Source of the DNA: Sphingomonas echinoides
GTDB taxonomy: Bacteria > Pseudomonadota > Alphaproteobacteria > Sphingomonadales > Sphingomonadaceae
Length of the DNA: 64,000 nt
Direction: 5' to 3'
NCBI RefSeq assembly: GCF_029623395.1
Contig: NZ_JAPYKK010000006.1
Location: 100,104-164,103 of the forward strand
Below are positions 26,992 through 36,005 of this stretch, piece by piece (positions within the stretch are counted from its first letter, which is position 1; every line of letters begins with the position of its first letter). Made by a program: the position numbers and the translations under genes. The notes under the pieces are model-generated. The model was not told the DNA's origin. It worked only from the letters and a program-made list of their open reading frames with translations, and ran no database searches.

Positions 26992-27951
26992 CTATGCGCT
27001 GATTACAGCAGCTTGGGTAGGGGTAGGCACATCGCGCAACTCGCGCGGAAGGCCGAACTGGATCGATTCGTCGACACCTGCGAGCTGGCTGACCTCGACC
27101 GGGCCGAGCTTGCGCAGCGCGGCGATCACACTGTCGACCAGCTCGTCGGGCGCGGATGCGCCCGCGGTTAGGCCGACGCGTTCGATGCCGTCGAACCACG
27201 CCGGATCGATCGCGCTGCCATCGGCGACGAGATAGCTTGGCAGCCCTTCGTCCGCACCGAGATCACGCAGGCGGCTTGAGTTCGAGCTGTTTTCCGACCC
27301 GACGACGAGGATCAGGTCGGCGACCTTGCACAGGTCGCGCACCGCGCTCTGGCGGTTCTGCGTCGCGTAGCAGATTTCGGAAACGTCGGGGCCGATCAGG
27401 TCGGTGAAGCGGTTGCCGAGCGCCGCGATCACGCCGCGCGTGTCGTCGACGCTCAGCGTCGTCTGCGTGATGTAGGCCATCGGCGTATCCAGCGGCAGGT
27501 CAAGCGCGGCGACGTCCTCCTCGGTCGAGACGAGGTGGACGTGGACGTCCACTTGTCCGCGCGTGCCAATCACTTCGGCATGGCCTTCGTGGCCGATCAT
27601 CACAAGCGTCCGCCCGGCCTTGGCATAGCGACGCCCCTGCAGATGCACCTTGGTGACGAGCGGGCAAGTTGCGTCGAACACGGGCAGGTTGCGGCGCTTT
27701 GCCTCTTCCTCGACCGTGCGCGCGACGCCGTGCGCGCTGAACACCGTCATTGCGCCTTCGGGAACCTCGTCCAGATCCTCGACGAACACAGCACCCTTGT
27801 TCCGCAGCGTATCGACGACGTGGCGGTTGTGGACGATCTCGTGCCGGACATAGACCGGGGCACCATAACGATCGAGCGCGCGTTCGACGATCTCGATCGC
27901 GCGAACAACGCCGGCGCAGAACCCGCGCGGGTTGGCGAGAATCACTTGCAA
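26992..27951 (-). CDS. ispH: 4-hydroxy-3-methylbut-2-enyl diphosphate reductase IspH
   Basis: 319 residues. The three Fe-S cysteines sit in [22 protein letters not shown] and [19 protein letters not shown] and [10 protein letters not shown] are the conserved substrate loops. It makes IPP and DMAPP, the last step of the MEP pathway. Its position directly ahead of hpnH ties isoprenoid supply to hopanoid synthesis. No ATG is present at the N-terminus; TTG 27951, seven bases after GGAAAGG, is the likely start. Confidence 0.96.
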   Translation of the reverse strand: MQVILANPRGFCAGVVRAIEIVERALDRYGAPVYVRHEIVHNRHVVDTLRNKGAVFVEDLDEVPEGAMTVFSAHGVARTVEEEAKRRNLPVFDATCPLVTKVHLQGRRYAKAGRTLVMIGHEGHAEVIGTRGQVDVHVHLVSTEEDVAALDLPLDTPMAYITQTTLSVDDTRGVIAALGNRFTDLIGPDVSEICYATQNRQSAVRDLCKVADLILVVGSENSSNSSRLRDLGADEGLPSYLVADGSAIDPAWFDGIERVGLTAGASAPDELVDSVIAALRKLGPVEVSQLAGVDESIQFGLPRELRDVPTPTQAAVISA

Positions 27952-28063
27952 GCTAAAACCTTTCCGTCCGCTTTCGTGTCGAAACCGGGGTTCGGGCCAT
28001 AGACCGCCCGGGCTGGTTCGTCACGCACGCCCCCAAGTAGATATTCTAGCCGCGCCGCAACAT

Positions 28064-28192
28064 ATGCGAAAGGAGGAAATCTTTATCCTTGATCGCAATG
28101 TCGAGATGGCGTGCAGGGTCGTCAGGGGATCCGCGTCCAGCTTTGGCCGTTCATCCCGGCTACAGCGGTTTGTGCTACCGCCCACGGGATGA
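28064..28192 (+). other. Possible small ORF in the hpnM leader
   Basis: A 42-codon open frame (MRKEEIFILDRNVEMACR onward) begins at 28064. A strong AAAGGAGG sequence lies inside it (28069-28076) and would better serve a second, overlapping frame from TTG 28089 or ATG 28098 that ends in TGA overlapping the hpnM ATG. One of the two may be a coupled leader peptide. Neither is recognised and both could be chance. Confidence 0.25.
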
Positions 28193-28246
28193 TACCGGCC
28201 TCACCCGGAGGGAGGGGCGTCGTCCCTTTCGCCAAGGAGTTTCTGC

Positions 28247-28852
28247 ATGACTTTCCCTATCCGCTCCGTCGTGACCGGCGTGCTGCTGACCGTTTCCGCG
28301 CCCGCTCTGGCGCAGGCTGCTGATCCTGCGCGGGCGCCCGTGCAGATGCTCGATGAAGGGCTGCTCGCGATCATGAAGGGCGGGAGCGGCATGGGCCAGC
28401 AAGGGCGGATCGCGAAGATCGGTCCGGTGGTCGATCAAACGTTCGACATTCCGCTGATCACGCGGCTGTCGGTCGGCCCCGACTGGGTCAAGGTCGCACC
28501 GGCGGATCAGACCGCGCTGGTGGCGGCGATGCGGCGGATGACGGTGGCGCAATATGCCAGCAATTTCAGCAGCTGGTCGGGGCAGAGCTTTACCATCGAC
28601 CCGAAGGTTGAAACGCGCGGTGCGGATAAGCTGGTCCGTACGACGTTGTCCGCGCCAAAGGACGATGCGGTGCCGATCGCTTATCGTCTGCGCCAGAGCG
28701 GCGGCAAGTGGCGCGTGATCGACGTTTATTACCGCAACGCGATCAGCCAGCTCGCGACCCGTCGCGCGGATTTTGCGGGCGTGTTCGCAAAGGGCGGGGC
28801 GAAGGCGCTGATTTCGCATCTCGACGCGCTGGCCGCCAAGAGCGATCGCTGA
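28247..28852 (+). CDS. hpnM: Hopanoid-associated MlaC/Ttg2D-like periplasmic lipid-binding protein HpnM
   Basis: 201 residues. An N-terminal signal peptide (FPIRSVVTGVLLTVSAPALAQA) is followed by the MlaC fold: PVVDQTFDIPLITRLSVG, DYxxN-like QYASNFSSWSG, VIDVYYRNAISQLATRR. MlaC shuttles lipids across the periplasm. HpnM is the hopanoid-cluster version, presumed to carry hopanoids or phospholipids. It precedes mlaA with a gap of only five bases. Confidence 0.93.
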   Translation: MTFPIRSVVTGVLLTVSAPALAQAADPARAPVQMLDEGLLAIMKGGSGMGQQGRIAKIGPVVDQTFDIPLITRLSVGPDWVKVAPADQTALVAAMRRMTVAQYASNFSSWSGQSFTIDPKVETRGADKLVRTTLSAPKDDAVPIAYRLRQSGGKWRVIDVYYRNAISQLATRRADFAGVFAKGGAKALISHLDALAAKSDR

Positions 28853-28857
28853 ACAGA

Positions 28858-29922
28858 GTGCGCGTTCGGGGGGGAAGCAGCACACTGGCGGTCGCGATCG
28901 TGATGATGGCAACGCCGATGACGGCGGCGGCGCAGGAAACCGTCGTGGCACCGGCGCCGGTCGGCACGATCACGCGCGCCGCGGCGCGCGCGCAGGCGTC
29001 GGCCGCCGTAGTGCGTCCGCATCATGCGAAGGGAGACCCGCTCGAGGGGTTCAATCGCAAGATGTTTTCGATCAACCAGGTGTTCGACCGGATCTTCTTC
29101 CGGCCGGTCGCGATGGTTTACAAGACGATTGTCCCCAACTTCGCGCGTAAGGGCATCCGGCATTTCTTCTCGAACATCGGCGAGCCGCTGGTGTTCGCCA
29201 ACGACGTGCTCCAGCTGAAACCGAAGCGCGCGGTGAAGACCCTCGGGCGGTTCGTGGTCAATTCGACGATCGGGGTCGGCGGGTTGCTCGACGTCGCGAA
29301 GACGCGCGACTTCCGCTTGCCGCACCGGGACAACAGCCTGGGGGATACGCTCGGGCATTACGGGGTAGGGCCTGGGCCATACCTGTTCCTTCCATTCCTC
29401 GGGCCAAGTACGTTTCGGGATTTGCCGGCAGGCGCTGCGGAGGCGCAGGCGTTGCCGGTCGTGATCGGGTCGCCGTTCGACCGGGCCGAGTTCCGCATTC
29501 CGCAAGCGGTGCTGACCGGGCTCGACCTGCGGGTCGAATCGGATGCGCCGCTCAAGGCGCTGACGGCGAGTGCGATCGACCCCTATGCGACGTTGCGCTC
29601 GTCCTATCTGCAGGACCGCGCGGGACGCATTGCGGCGACGCATGATGCGCGTGCGTCAGGCACAACGAGCGATCCGCTGGCTGATCCGCTTGCGGATCCG
29701 TTGGCAGATCCCGCGAATGGGGCGACGGCTCCCGTTACAGGGGCGGCTTCGCCTGATTTGCTGGCGGATCCGCTCGCCGATCCTGCGGCCGGGCCGCGGG
29801 TACCTGCGCCTGCCGCGGGATCGCCCGTCGCCGGGTTGGCCGCGCCGAAACCTGCGGATCCGTTGGCAGATCCGTTGCAGGATCCTGCCATACCCCAGGC
29901 TAACGCACCCCAAGCCCGGTAA
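28858..29922 (+). CDS. mlaA: MlaA/VacJ outer-membrane lipoprotein-like protein with DPLA repeats
   Basis: 354 residues from GTG 28858. The signal segment is TLAVAIVMMATPMTAAAQ. Then the MlaA core: GDPLEGFNRKMFSINQVFDR, FFSNIGEPLVFANDVLQ, NSLGDTLGHYGVGPGPYLFLP and GPSTFRDLPAG. MlaA removes mislocalised phospholipids from the outer leaflet. Most relatives are lipoproteins, but no lipobox cysteine is visible here. The last 80 or so residues are low-complexity, with DPLADPLADPLADP and two further DPLA tracts. Coupled with hpnM. Confidence 0.92.
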   Translation: MRVRGGSSTLAVAIVMMATPMTAAAQETVVAPAPVGTITRAAARAQASAAVVRPHHAKGDPLEGFNRKMFSINQVFDRIFFRPVAMVYKTIVPNFARKGIRHFFSNIGEPLVFANDVLQLKPKRAVKTLGRFVVNSTIGVGGLLDVAKTRDFRLPHRDNSLGDTLGHYGVGPGPYLFLPFLGPSTFRDLPAGAAEAQALPVVIGSPFDRAEFRIPQAVLTGLDLRVESDAPLKALTASAIDPYATLRSSYLQDRAGRIAATHDARASGTTSDPLADPLADPLADPANGATAPVTGAASPDLLADPLADPAAGPRVPAPAAGSPVAGLAAPKPADPLADPLQDPAIPQANAPQAR

Positions 29923-29997
29923 CGGCGCACCATATCGCAGCGGCGATGGGACGGCCTAGTGAGAATGAAGGCGCGTGACCCTTCGGCTGCATCGCGT

Positions 29998-32586
29998 TCA
30001 CGCCTTCTTGCGCGGCGGCCCCAGTAGCGCGGGTTCGAAGATCAGCGCGCATACCAAGGTCCAGGCGAGCGAGATCATCAGGATCTTGCCCATGCTCGCG
30101 GTGCCCGGATGATGCGACAACCACAGGCTGCCGAACGCGCTTCCCGTCGCGAGTGCGCTGAACAGGACCGCACGCGCAAGGCTCGACTGCAGCAGGTCGG
30201 TCGCGCCACCGCGCCATGCCATCACGAAATAGATGTGGAACGCGACCCCGACGCCGAACAGCAGCGGGAAGGCGATAATGTTGGCAAAGTTGATCGGCTG
30301 CCCGATCAGCACGCAACTCCCCAGCGTCAGGAACCCCGACAGCACGACCGGCGCCAGCGTGAAGGCAACTTCACGCCCGTCGCGCAAGACAATGAACAGC
30401 AGAAGGCTGACCAGCGCAAGCGCGAGAACGCCTGCCTCGACGAATGCCCAGGCCACGGTCTTGGCCGCCTCCTGCGTCGCAACCGGCAGGCCACTCGCGG
30501 TCGGCGCAACCGTGTGGACTGCTGCGGTGAAGCGGCGTAGCACCGCATTGTCGTTGCTGTCGCCTTTCGGGAACACCTGCACGAGTGCGCGACCATCCTT
30601 GGCGACCCAATTGCCAGCAATCTCCGGCGGGAGCGTCTCGCGGGTCACTGCCTCGGCCTGGAGCGCAGAGCGAATCTGATCGAGCATCGTACCGAGCGGC
30701 GGGACGAGCAGCGCAGTCGCGGCGGCGCGCAGCGCGGGCTTTCCTAATGCAAGCCGTTCGAACGCGGTTGCCAGCCGGGTCGCATCGGTTGCTGCGGTGC
30801 CGGGATGCGCAGCGGCTGCGGCGCGCAGATCGGTCGCGGTCTTACGCAGCGCCGCGGCGTTCTCAGCGTCTGTCGGTGCGGTGGCGAGATCGAACGGATT
30901 GATCGTCGCATCCAGTAACAAGGATGCATCCTGGATCAAGGCGAGCTTCGCGTCCTGGTCCTGTGGGACATAGCCGTCGACCGAAACCGCTTCGGCAACC
31001 TCGGGAAGCACCGACAGCTTCGTCCCGAGCGCTTTGGCTGCCGATGCATTTGGCATAAGGATATTGATCGTGTTCGGAGTGCGTAACGGATCGCGCATCA
31101 GATCGACGAGCGCGCGCATTGCCGGGCCGTCCTTGGCGCGCAGGTGAAGCGGGTTGAAGTCGAACTGGACGAACGGCAGCAACGCGATGCTGCCCGCCAT
31201 CGACAGCGCGAACGCCCCTAATACCGTCTTGCGATGGGTATGCAGCCAGCGATCGACCGGTGCCGCTTCGGCGAACCCGACCTCGCGGCGCGGGGCGCCC
31301 GGTTTCAACAGCATCAACAGCGCCGGCAGCACCGTCACGCTCGCGGCCAGCGCGACCAGCATCCCGAGACCGGCGATGATTCCCAGTTCCGCGATGCCGA
31401 CATAGTCGGTCGGCAGGAACGCCCCGAACCCGAGGAACACCGCCCCCGCCGCCAGCGCGAGCGGCGCGCCGAGTGCGCTGGCGGCGCGTTCCAGCGCGGG
31501 ACCGGTCGTTGCCCCTTCGAGCCGTTCGGCGTTGAACCGCACCGCGATCTGAATCCCGAAATCGACTCCCAATCCCACGAACAGCGGGATGAACGCGACC
31601 GAGATGAGGTTGAGCGCACCCACCGCCAGCAACCCGAGCGCGGTCGTCACCACCAGTCCCGCAACGATCGTCAGCAGGATCGCCGCGACGATCTTCGCCG
31701 AGCGCACCGCGAACCACAGGGTCACCAGCATCGCCAGCGCCATCACCGCGCCGACCCAGCCGATATTCTCCTCGAGCGTAGCGAATTCCTCGTCCGCCAG
31801 CGGTACTTCTCCGGTCGTTCGGACGGTCACGCCGTGTGCGGGGTCGAGACCTAATTTCGCAGCCTCGGCGGTAATCGCGGCGACCGCATCCTCGCCCGGC
31901 TGGAGCGCGCCGTAATCGAGCCGTGGTTGCGCGAGGATCAGGCGGCGGCGTGGCGGGGCAGTCTGGCCGGTCCCGGCGAACAAGTCCTGCCAGGAGAAGT
32001 AAGCGGGTTTCCCCGCCGCCGACGCATCGAGCGCATCCGCCATCGTCCGCATCGGCCGGGCGATCCGCGACAAGGGGATGTCCCCGCGGTCAACGCCGGT
32101 GAGCATCGTCGAAAACGCTTCCGCGATCCCGCGAAGCGACGGGTCGCTGGCGAGCGGGCCGAGCAACGGCTGCGCTTCGATCAACGCCTTGGTCGATCCG
32201 CGCACCTCGCCGACCGAACCGAAAAGAAGTCCTTCCCGGTCGAAATAGGCACCGCCGTCGGGGCGCTGGACGCTGCGGAAGTGGCTCGTATCGGCAGCGA
32301 GCGCGGTCGTCAGTTTTGCCGTCGCGGCTTCCGCGAGTTCCGGGGTCTTGCCGTCAACGACGACCAGCAACACGTCCTTGAGCTGCGGGAACGCCTGCTC
32401 GACCGCCTTTTCCTGTTTGCGCCACTCGATCGTCGGGGAGATCAGCGCGGCGGTATCCGTCGTCATCGCGAAATGCCCGGCGGCGTACAGTCCGGCCGCG
32501 GCGACCATCGCCAAACATAGGCCGAGGACAGCGAACGGGGCGCGGACGCCGAAGCCGACGAGGCGTTGCAGCAAGCGGGCGATCAT
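29998..32586 (-). CDS. hpnN: Hopanoid RND/MMPL-family transporter HpnN
   Basis: 862 residues, with two repeats of a periplasmic loop plus membrane bundle typical of MMPL/RND transporters. The first membrane helix is APFAVLGLCLAMVAAAGLYA; helices cluster around residues 275-430 (LISVAFIPLFVGLGVDFG, the family motif) and again near the C-terminus (FANIIAFPLLFGVGVAFHIY). In Rhodopseudomonas palustris HpnN moves hopanoids to the outer membrane. It converges on mlaA with a 75-base gap and follows the DUF2141 gene by 3 bases. Confidence 0.94.
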   Translation of the reverse strand: MIARLLQRLVGFGVRAPFAVLGLCLAMVAAAGLYAAGHFAMTTDTAALISPTIEWRKQEKAVEQAFPQLKDVLLVVVDGKTPELAEAATAKLTTALAADTSHFRSVQRPDGGAYFDREGLLFGSVGEVRGSTKALIEAQPLLGPLASDPSLRGIAEAFSTMLTGVDRGDIPLSRIARPMRTMADALDASAAGKPAYFSWQDLFAGTGQTAPPRRRLILAQPRLDYGALQPGEDAVAAITAEAAKLGLDPAHGVTVRTTGEVPLADEEFATLEENIGWVGAVMALAMLVTLWFAVRSAKIVAAILLTIVAGLVVTTALGLLAVGALNLISVAFIPLFVGLGVDFGIQIAVRFNAERLEGATTGPALERAASALGAPLALAAGAVFLGFGAFLPTDYVGIAELGIIAGLGMLVALAASVTVLPALLMLLKPGAPRREVGFAEAAPVDRWLHTHRKTVLGAFALSMAGSIALLPFVQFDFNPLHLRAKDGPAMRALVDLMRDPLRTPNTINILMPNASAAKALGTKLSVLPEVAEAVSVDGYVPQDQDAKLALIQDASLLLDATINPFDLATAPTDAENAAALRKTATDLRAAAAAHPGTAATDATRLATAFERLALGKPALRAAATALLVPPLGTMLDQIRSALQAEAVTRETLPPEIAGNWVAKDGRALVQVFPKGDSNDNAVLRRFTAAVHTVAPTASGLPVATQEAAKTVAWAFVEAGVLALALVSLLLFIVLRDGREVAFTLAPVVLSGFLTLGSCVLIGQPINFANIIAFPLLFGVGVAFHIYFVMAWRGGATDLLQSSLARAVLFSALATGSAFGSLWLSHHPGTASMGKILMISLAWTLVCALIFEPALLGPPRKKA

Positions 32587-32589
32587 CGC

Positions 32590-33075
32590 TTACGGCCGGT
32601 CAGCGGGGGCGGACGAGGCGGGCGCGTTGGGTCCGATGAAGTAGCGTAGCTTCAATCGAATTGTCCGTTCCTGACCGTCGTAATCGAACACCGCCTCTTC
32701 CCATTTGGGGGGCGCCATGCGGATCTTGGCATCGTTCGAGAAGCCGACGCCTTCTTTCGGAATACCGAACAGCGCCCGATCGACCTTGCCGTTGCCGTTC
32801 TGGTCGTAGGAAACCTGCGCGGCATAACGGCCGGGCTTGATGTTGCGCAGCGTCACGGTCGTCAGCCCGATGCGCGGCGGCGCCTCTGCCATGATCGGGC
32901 AATCCTTGAGGAACTGCGCCTGGGTGCAGAGGTCAACATGGACCCGACCCGTCTGCGCGCGGACATTGTCCACCTGAACGTGCAGAATGCCGGCAGCGGG
33001 CGCCGCGCCGATCGTGAGCAGTGGGGCGATCGGCAGCAGAACCTTGAGGCGAAGCGGGAGAGGCAGCGAAGTCAT
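32590..33075 (-). CDS. DUF2141 periplasmic protein
   Basis: 161 residues with an N-terminal signal (LKVLLPIAPLLTIGAAPAAG) and a beta-rich DUF2141 domain: ILHVQVDNVRAQTGRVHVDL, IKPGRYAAQVSYDQNGNGKVD with a Ca-binding-like DxNxNxxxD loop, GIPKEGVGFSNDA. The function of the family is not known. It is the gene immediately ahead of hpnN, so it probably shares that transcript and acts at the envelope. Confidence 0.88.
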   Translation of the reverse strand: MTSLPLPLRLKVLLPIAPLLTIGAAPAAGILHVQVDNVRAQTGRVHVDLCTQAQFLKDCPIMAEAPPRIGLTTVTLRNIKPGRYAAQVSYDQNGNGKVDRALFGIPKEGVGFSNDAKIRMAPPKWEEAVFDYDGQERTIRLKLRYFIGPNAPASSAPADRP

Positions 33076-33137
33076 TACGCGCCTCTAGCCCGGATTGCGT
33101 CCCAGATTAAGGCAGGATCGGCACGCCGGGTCGCGGG

Positions 33138-33923
33138 TCAGGCGAAGATGTCGGACAGTTGCTCGATCTGCGGGCCGTCCTTCCAGTCGCGCAGCTCGAC
33201 ATAGAGCGACGTCTGAATCGCCGCGACGACGGCGGTGCTCAGCGTCGTCGACAGCGCGCTGAAGACCGACGAGAGCGTCACAAACCCATCGAACCCGCGC
33301 GGTGCAGCGGCGGGGAAACCCGTGACCGCAACGGTCACGATCCCCACGGCCGCGATCAGGACGTAATAGAGTATGAGCATCACCAGACCGATCCCGAACA
33401 CGTTCCAGCGCGCGCCGCGCGTGAGGAAGGCGCTGCGTCCGAACGCACCGAACACGCCCGTGCGGTCGATCACCAGCGCCGGCACCGCAACCGCCCAGGC
33501 GAGGTACAGCAGCACGCCGGGCACGATGAAGAAAGCGAACCCGAGCAGTAGCGCGAAACCCATCACCACCCCGAGCGCGAGCAGCGGCACGGCGAAGCGC
33601 AGGCCCGTCGCGACACACGCGCCAAAACCAACGGTCCGATGATCGCTGTGCGCTATCGTGGCGCGGACCAGCCCGCCCTGCGCGAGTTGGGTCAGGACGA
33701 AGCTTGCCAGATAAAGCCCGCCGACCAGCACCGCATTCGTTCCGAAATCGCGCGTCGGCCCCATTCCGACCTGCCACAGGTTGAGCACAGCGATCGGCAG
33801 CGCGCTGAACAGGAAGGCGATGCCGAACATCGTCCCGGCATTGGCACCGAGCGCGGCGAAGGCGCGATTGAAGACCCGGCCGATCGACATGCGACGGTCG
33901 GACGCTGAGGCTAGGCTGGCCAT
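33138..33923 (-). CDS. Multi-spanning membrane protein (YciC-like)
   Basis: 261 residues from ATG 33923, which has GGGGA upstream. A soluble start (MSIGRVFNRAFAALGANAG) is followed by about six hydrophobic segments, such as LLALGVVMGFALLLGFAFFIVPGVL. The layout matches YciC-like / glycerophosphodiester phosphodiesterase membrane-domain proteins: VFNRAF start, FIVPGVLLYLAWAVAVPALV, AFGRSAFLTRG. No activity known. It is divergent from the MoxR operon and 160 bases from it. Confidence 0.8.
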   Translation of the reverse strand: MASLASASDRRMSIGRVFNRAFAALGANAGTMFGIAFLFSALPIAVLNLWQVGMGPTRDFGTNAVLVGGLYLASFVLTQLAQGGLVRATIAHSDHRTVGFGACVATGLRFAVPLLALGVVMGFALLLGFAFFIVPGVLLYLAWAVAVPALVIDRTGVFGAFGRSAFLTRGARWNVFGIGLVMLILYYVLIAAVGIVTVAVTGFPAAAPRGFDGFVTLSSVFSALSTTLSTAVVAAIQTSLYVELRDWKDGPQIEQLSDIFA

Positions 33924-34083
33924 GGAAATTCCCCGAGAGACATCATGATCCTGCCGCGTGATGCCAGGCGGAGCAACCGGTTTCGGTGCTGCGGCACCGG
34001 CAAACCCATTTTGCCGATTGCGCGGTTCGGCGGTTGGTTTAGGTTCGGCGCCGTAGCGACAATTGCGGCCCGGGGAGTGCCAA

Positions 34084-34788
34084 GTGAGCGGGGGAACAGC
34101 GCAACACGCCGCCGCCGCGAGCGACCGGTTCGCCGCCGCGCACGCGGCGCTCAGGGCCGATCCGCAGATGCAGTTCACGCTCAGTCGTGCTCCGGCACCC
34201 CGTGAGCCGCCCGCGTGGTTGGGACCGTTCCTGCGCTGGCTTGGGCATGTGCTCGAGCCGTTGGCGCGCTTGCTTGGTTGGATCAGCCGACAGATGCCGG
34301 CGGCACCCTATGCACGGATATTCTTGTGGGGGGTGATCGCGATCCTTGCCGTGCTGCTGGTGTGGGTGGCGTATCAGCGCATCCGGCATGGCGAATGGCG
34401 TTGGCCACATCGCCGCCGGGCGCGCCAGACCGAGCCGGTCGGGGACGACCCCGACTGGCATCCCGACGCAGCGCCGGCCCAGGCCTGGCTGCGCGAGGCG
34501 GACAGGCTGGCGGCGGACGGACGCTATGCCGAAGCGGTGCACGTGCTGCTGATCCGGTCGGTCGACGACATCGCGCGGCGTCGCCCACACGTCGTGAGGC
34601 CAGCGCTTACCAGCCGCGAACTGGGCGACGCTGAAGCGGTGCCGCCAGCCGCACGGCGCCTGTTCGCGGGGATCGCCGCTCTGGTCGAGCGCAGCCTGTT
34701 CGGCGCGCGCCCGGTCGACGCGACCGATTGGGCCGGTGCGCGTGCCGCCTATGAAGACTTCGCGTTGCCGCAGGCGTGGCGCGGATGA
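34084..34788 (+). CDS. DUF4129 membrane protein, first gene of the MoxR operon
   Basis: 234 residues from GTG 34084, with GGGGAG upstream. A single membrane helix (ARIFLWGVIAILAVLLVWVAY, about residues 80-100) anchors a cytoplasmic domain. The C-terminal DUF4129 region includes AWLREADRLAADGRYAEAVH and RPALTSRELGDAE. The family recurs with MoxR ATPases and transglutaminase-like proteins. The TGA overlaps the next gene's ATG. Confidence 0.85.
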   Translation: MSGGTAQHAAAASDRFAAAHAALRADPQMQFTLSRAPAPREPPAWLGPFLRWLGHVLEPLARLLGWISRQMPAAPYARIFLWGVIAILAVLLVWVAYQRIRHGEWRWPHRRRARQTEPVGDDPDWHPDAAPAQAWLREADRLAADGRYAEAVHVLLIRSVDDIARRRPHVVRPALTSRELGDAEAVPPAARRLFAGIAALVERSLFGARPVDATDWAGARAAYEDFALPQAWRG

Positions 34789-36005
34789 GCGACGTGGGAG
34801 TGGCTCCTGGGAAGTCGAGCGACGCGGAGGGCCCCTTCGACGTCCGTACGGTTGCGATCCTCATCACGGTCGGCATCGTCGCTTTCCTCGCGATGGTGGT
34901 GCTCGGGGCATATGCGCCCGACTTGCGATCCGGCCGCAACGGCGGCGCACATGCTCTTTCGACGGCGGCGGTGGGGTTCGGCGGGATCGTCCGGCTGGCG
35001 GAAGCGACCGGGCGCAACCCGCGGATCATCCGCAACCCGAAGATGCTCGATACCGAGGATCTGGTCGTCCTGACCCCCGAAAGCGGCGCGACCGACATGA
35101 CCGAGGTGTTAGCCCAACGGCGCGTCAAACCGACGCTGGTTGTACTCCCGAAATGGGCCGCGACCAAGGATCCCCGGCATAGCGGATGGGTCAACGTCGC
35201 CGCGCTGCTGCCGCTCGGCGAACCGCAGGGCGTGCTGGCACCGCAATATCCGCTGGTGGTGACGCGCTACCGCAGTGGCGGACGGCCGTTGAAGGGCTTG
35301 GCGTGGATGCCCTTGAGCCTGCATTTCGCGGCGCCGCGGGCGGTCCAGACGATCACCGGGCCCGACGTTCGACCGCTGTTGACCGATGCCGCCGGGCATG
35401 TCGTGCTGGCGCAGATCGGGACACATCCGTTCTACGTTCTCGCCGATCCCGACCTGCTGTCGAACGTCGGGATGCGCGATGCGTCCCAGGCGCGCGCCGC
35501 GCTCGACCTGCTCGACTGGCTGAACTCCACGGGCGCGGAGTCGATCGTGTTCGACGTGACGCTGAACGGCTTCGGGCGCTCGCCCAGTCCGCTGAAGCTG
35601 CTGTTCGATCCCCCGTTCCTTGCGATGACGTTGGCGGTGGCGGCGGCGGTGCTGCTTGCGGGAATCCAGGCGACCGCACGGTTTGGAGCGCCGCGTCGGC
35701 GCCCTCGCGCGATCGCGTTCGGCAAGGCGACGCTGATCGACAATGCCGCAGCGCTGGTGCGCAAGGCCCGGCGGCAGGGAACGCTCGGCGCGCGCTACGT
35801 CGATGTCGTGCGGGATCGCGCGGTCGGGGTGTTCGGCGTGCCGGCACGGCTGCACGACACCGCGCTCGACCACTATCTCGACGCGCTGACCGGGCGTCCG
35901 CGCTTTACGGAATTGGCGGAACAGGCGCGTGTAGCGCGGCACCCCCGCGACATGCTCGCGGCGGCGCAGGCGCTGCATCATTGGTTATGGGAGAAGACAC
36001 GGTGA
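34785..36005 (+). CDS. DUF4350 membrane protein of the MoxR operon
   Basis: 406 residues. The N-terminal helix is [20 protein letters not shown]. The DUF4350 region (about residues 60-270) resembles a glutamine-amidotransferase-like fold used as a protein-binding module, followed by a second membrane helix ([20 protein letters not shown]) and a helical tail. It is coupled at both ends (ATGA with DUF4129, GTGA with MoxR). Its actual role is unknown. Confidence 0.85.
   Translation: MSDVGVAPGKSSDAEGPFDVRTVAILITVGIVAFLAMVVLGAYAPDLRSGRNGGAHALSTAAVGFGGIVRLAEATGRNPRIIRNPKMLDTEDLVVLTPESGATDMTEVLAQRRVKPTLVVLPKWAATKDPRHSGWVNVAALLPLGEPQGVLAPQYPLVVTRYRSGGRPLKGLAWMPLSLHFAAPRAVQTITGPDVRPLLTDAAGHVVLAQIGTHPFYVLADPDLLSNVGMRDASQARAALDLLDWLNSTGAESIVFDVTLNGFGRSPSPLKLLFDPPFLAMTLAVAAAVLLAGIQATARFGAPRRRPRAIAFGKATLIDNAAALVRKARRQGTLGARYVDVVRDRAVGVFGVPARLHDTALDHYLDALTGRPRFTELAEQARVARHPRDMLAAAQALHHWLWEKTR

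Noticed and set aside
29670..29915. CRISPR-like tandem repeats at the mlaA 3' end
   Set aside because: The units are short, contiguous, in frame and encode DPLA; there are no spacers and no cas genes.
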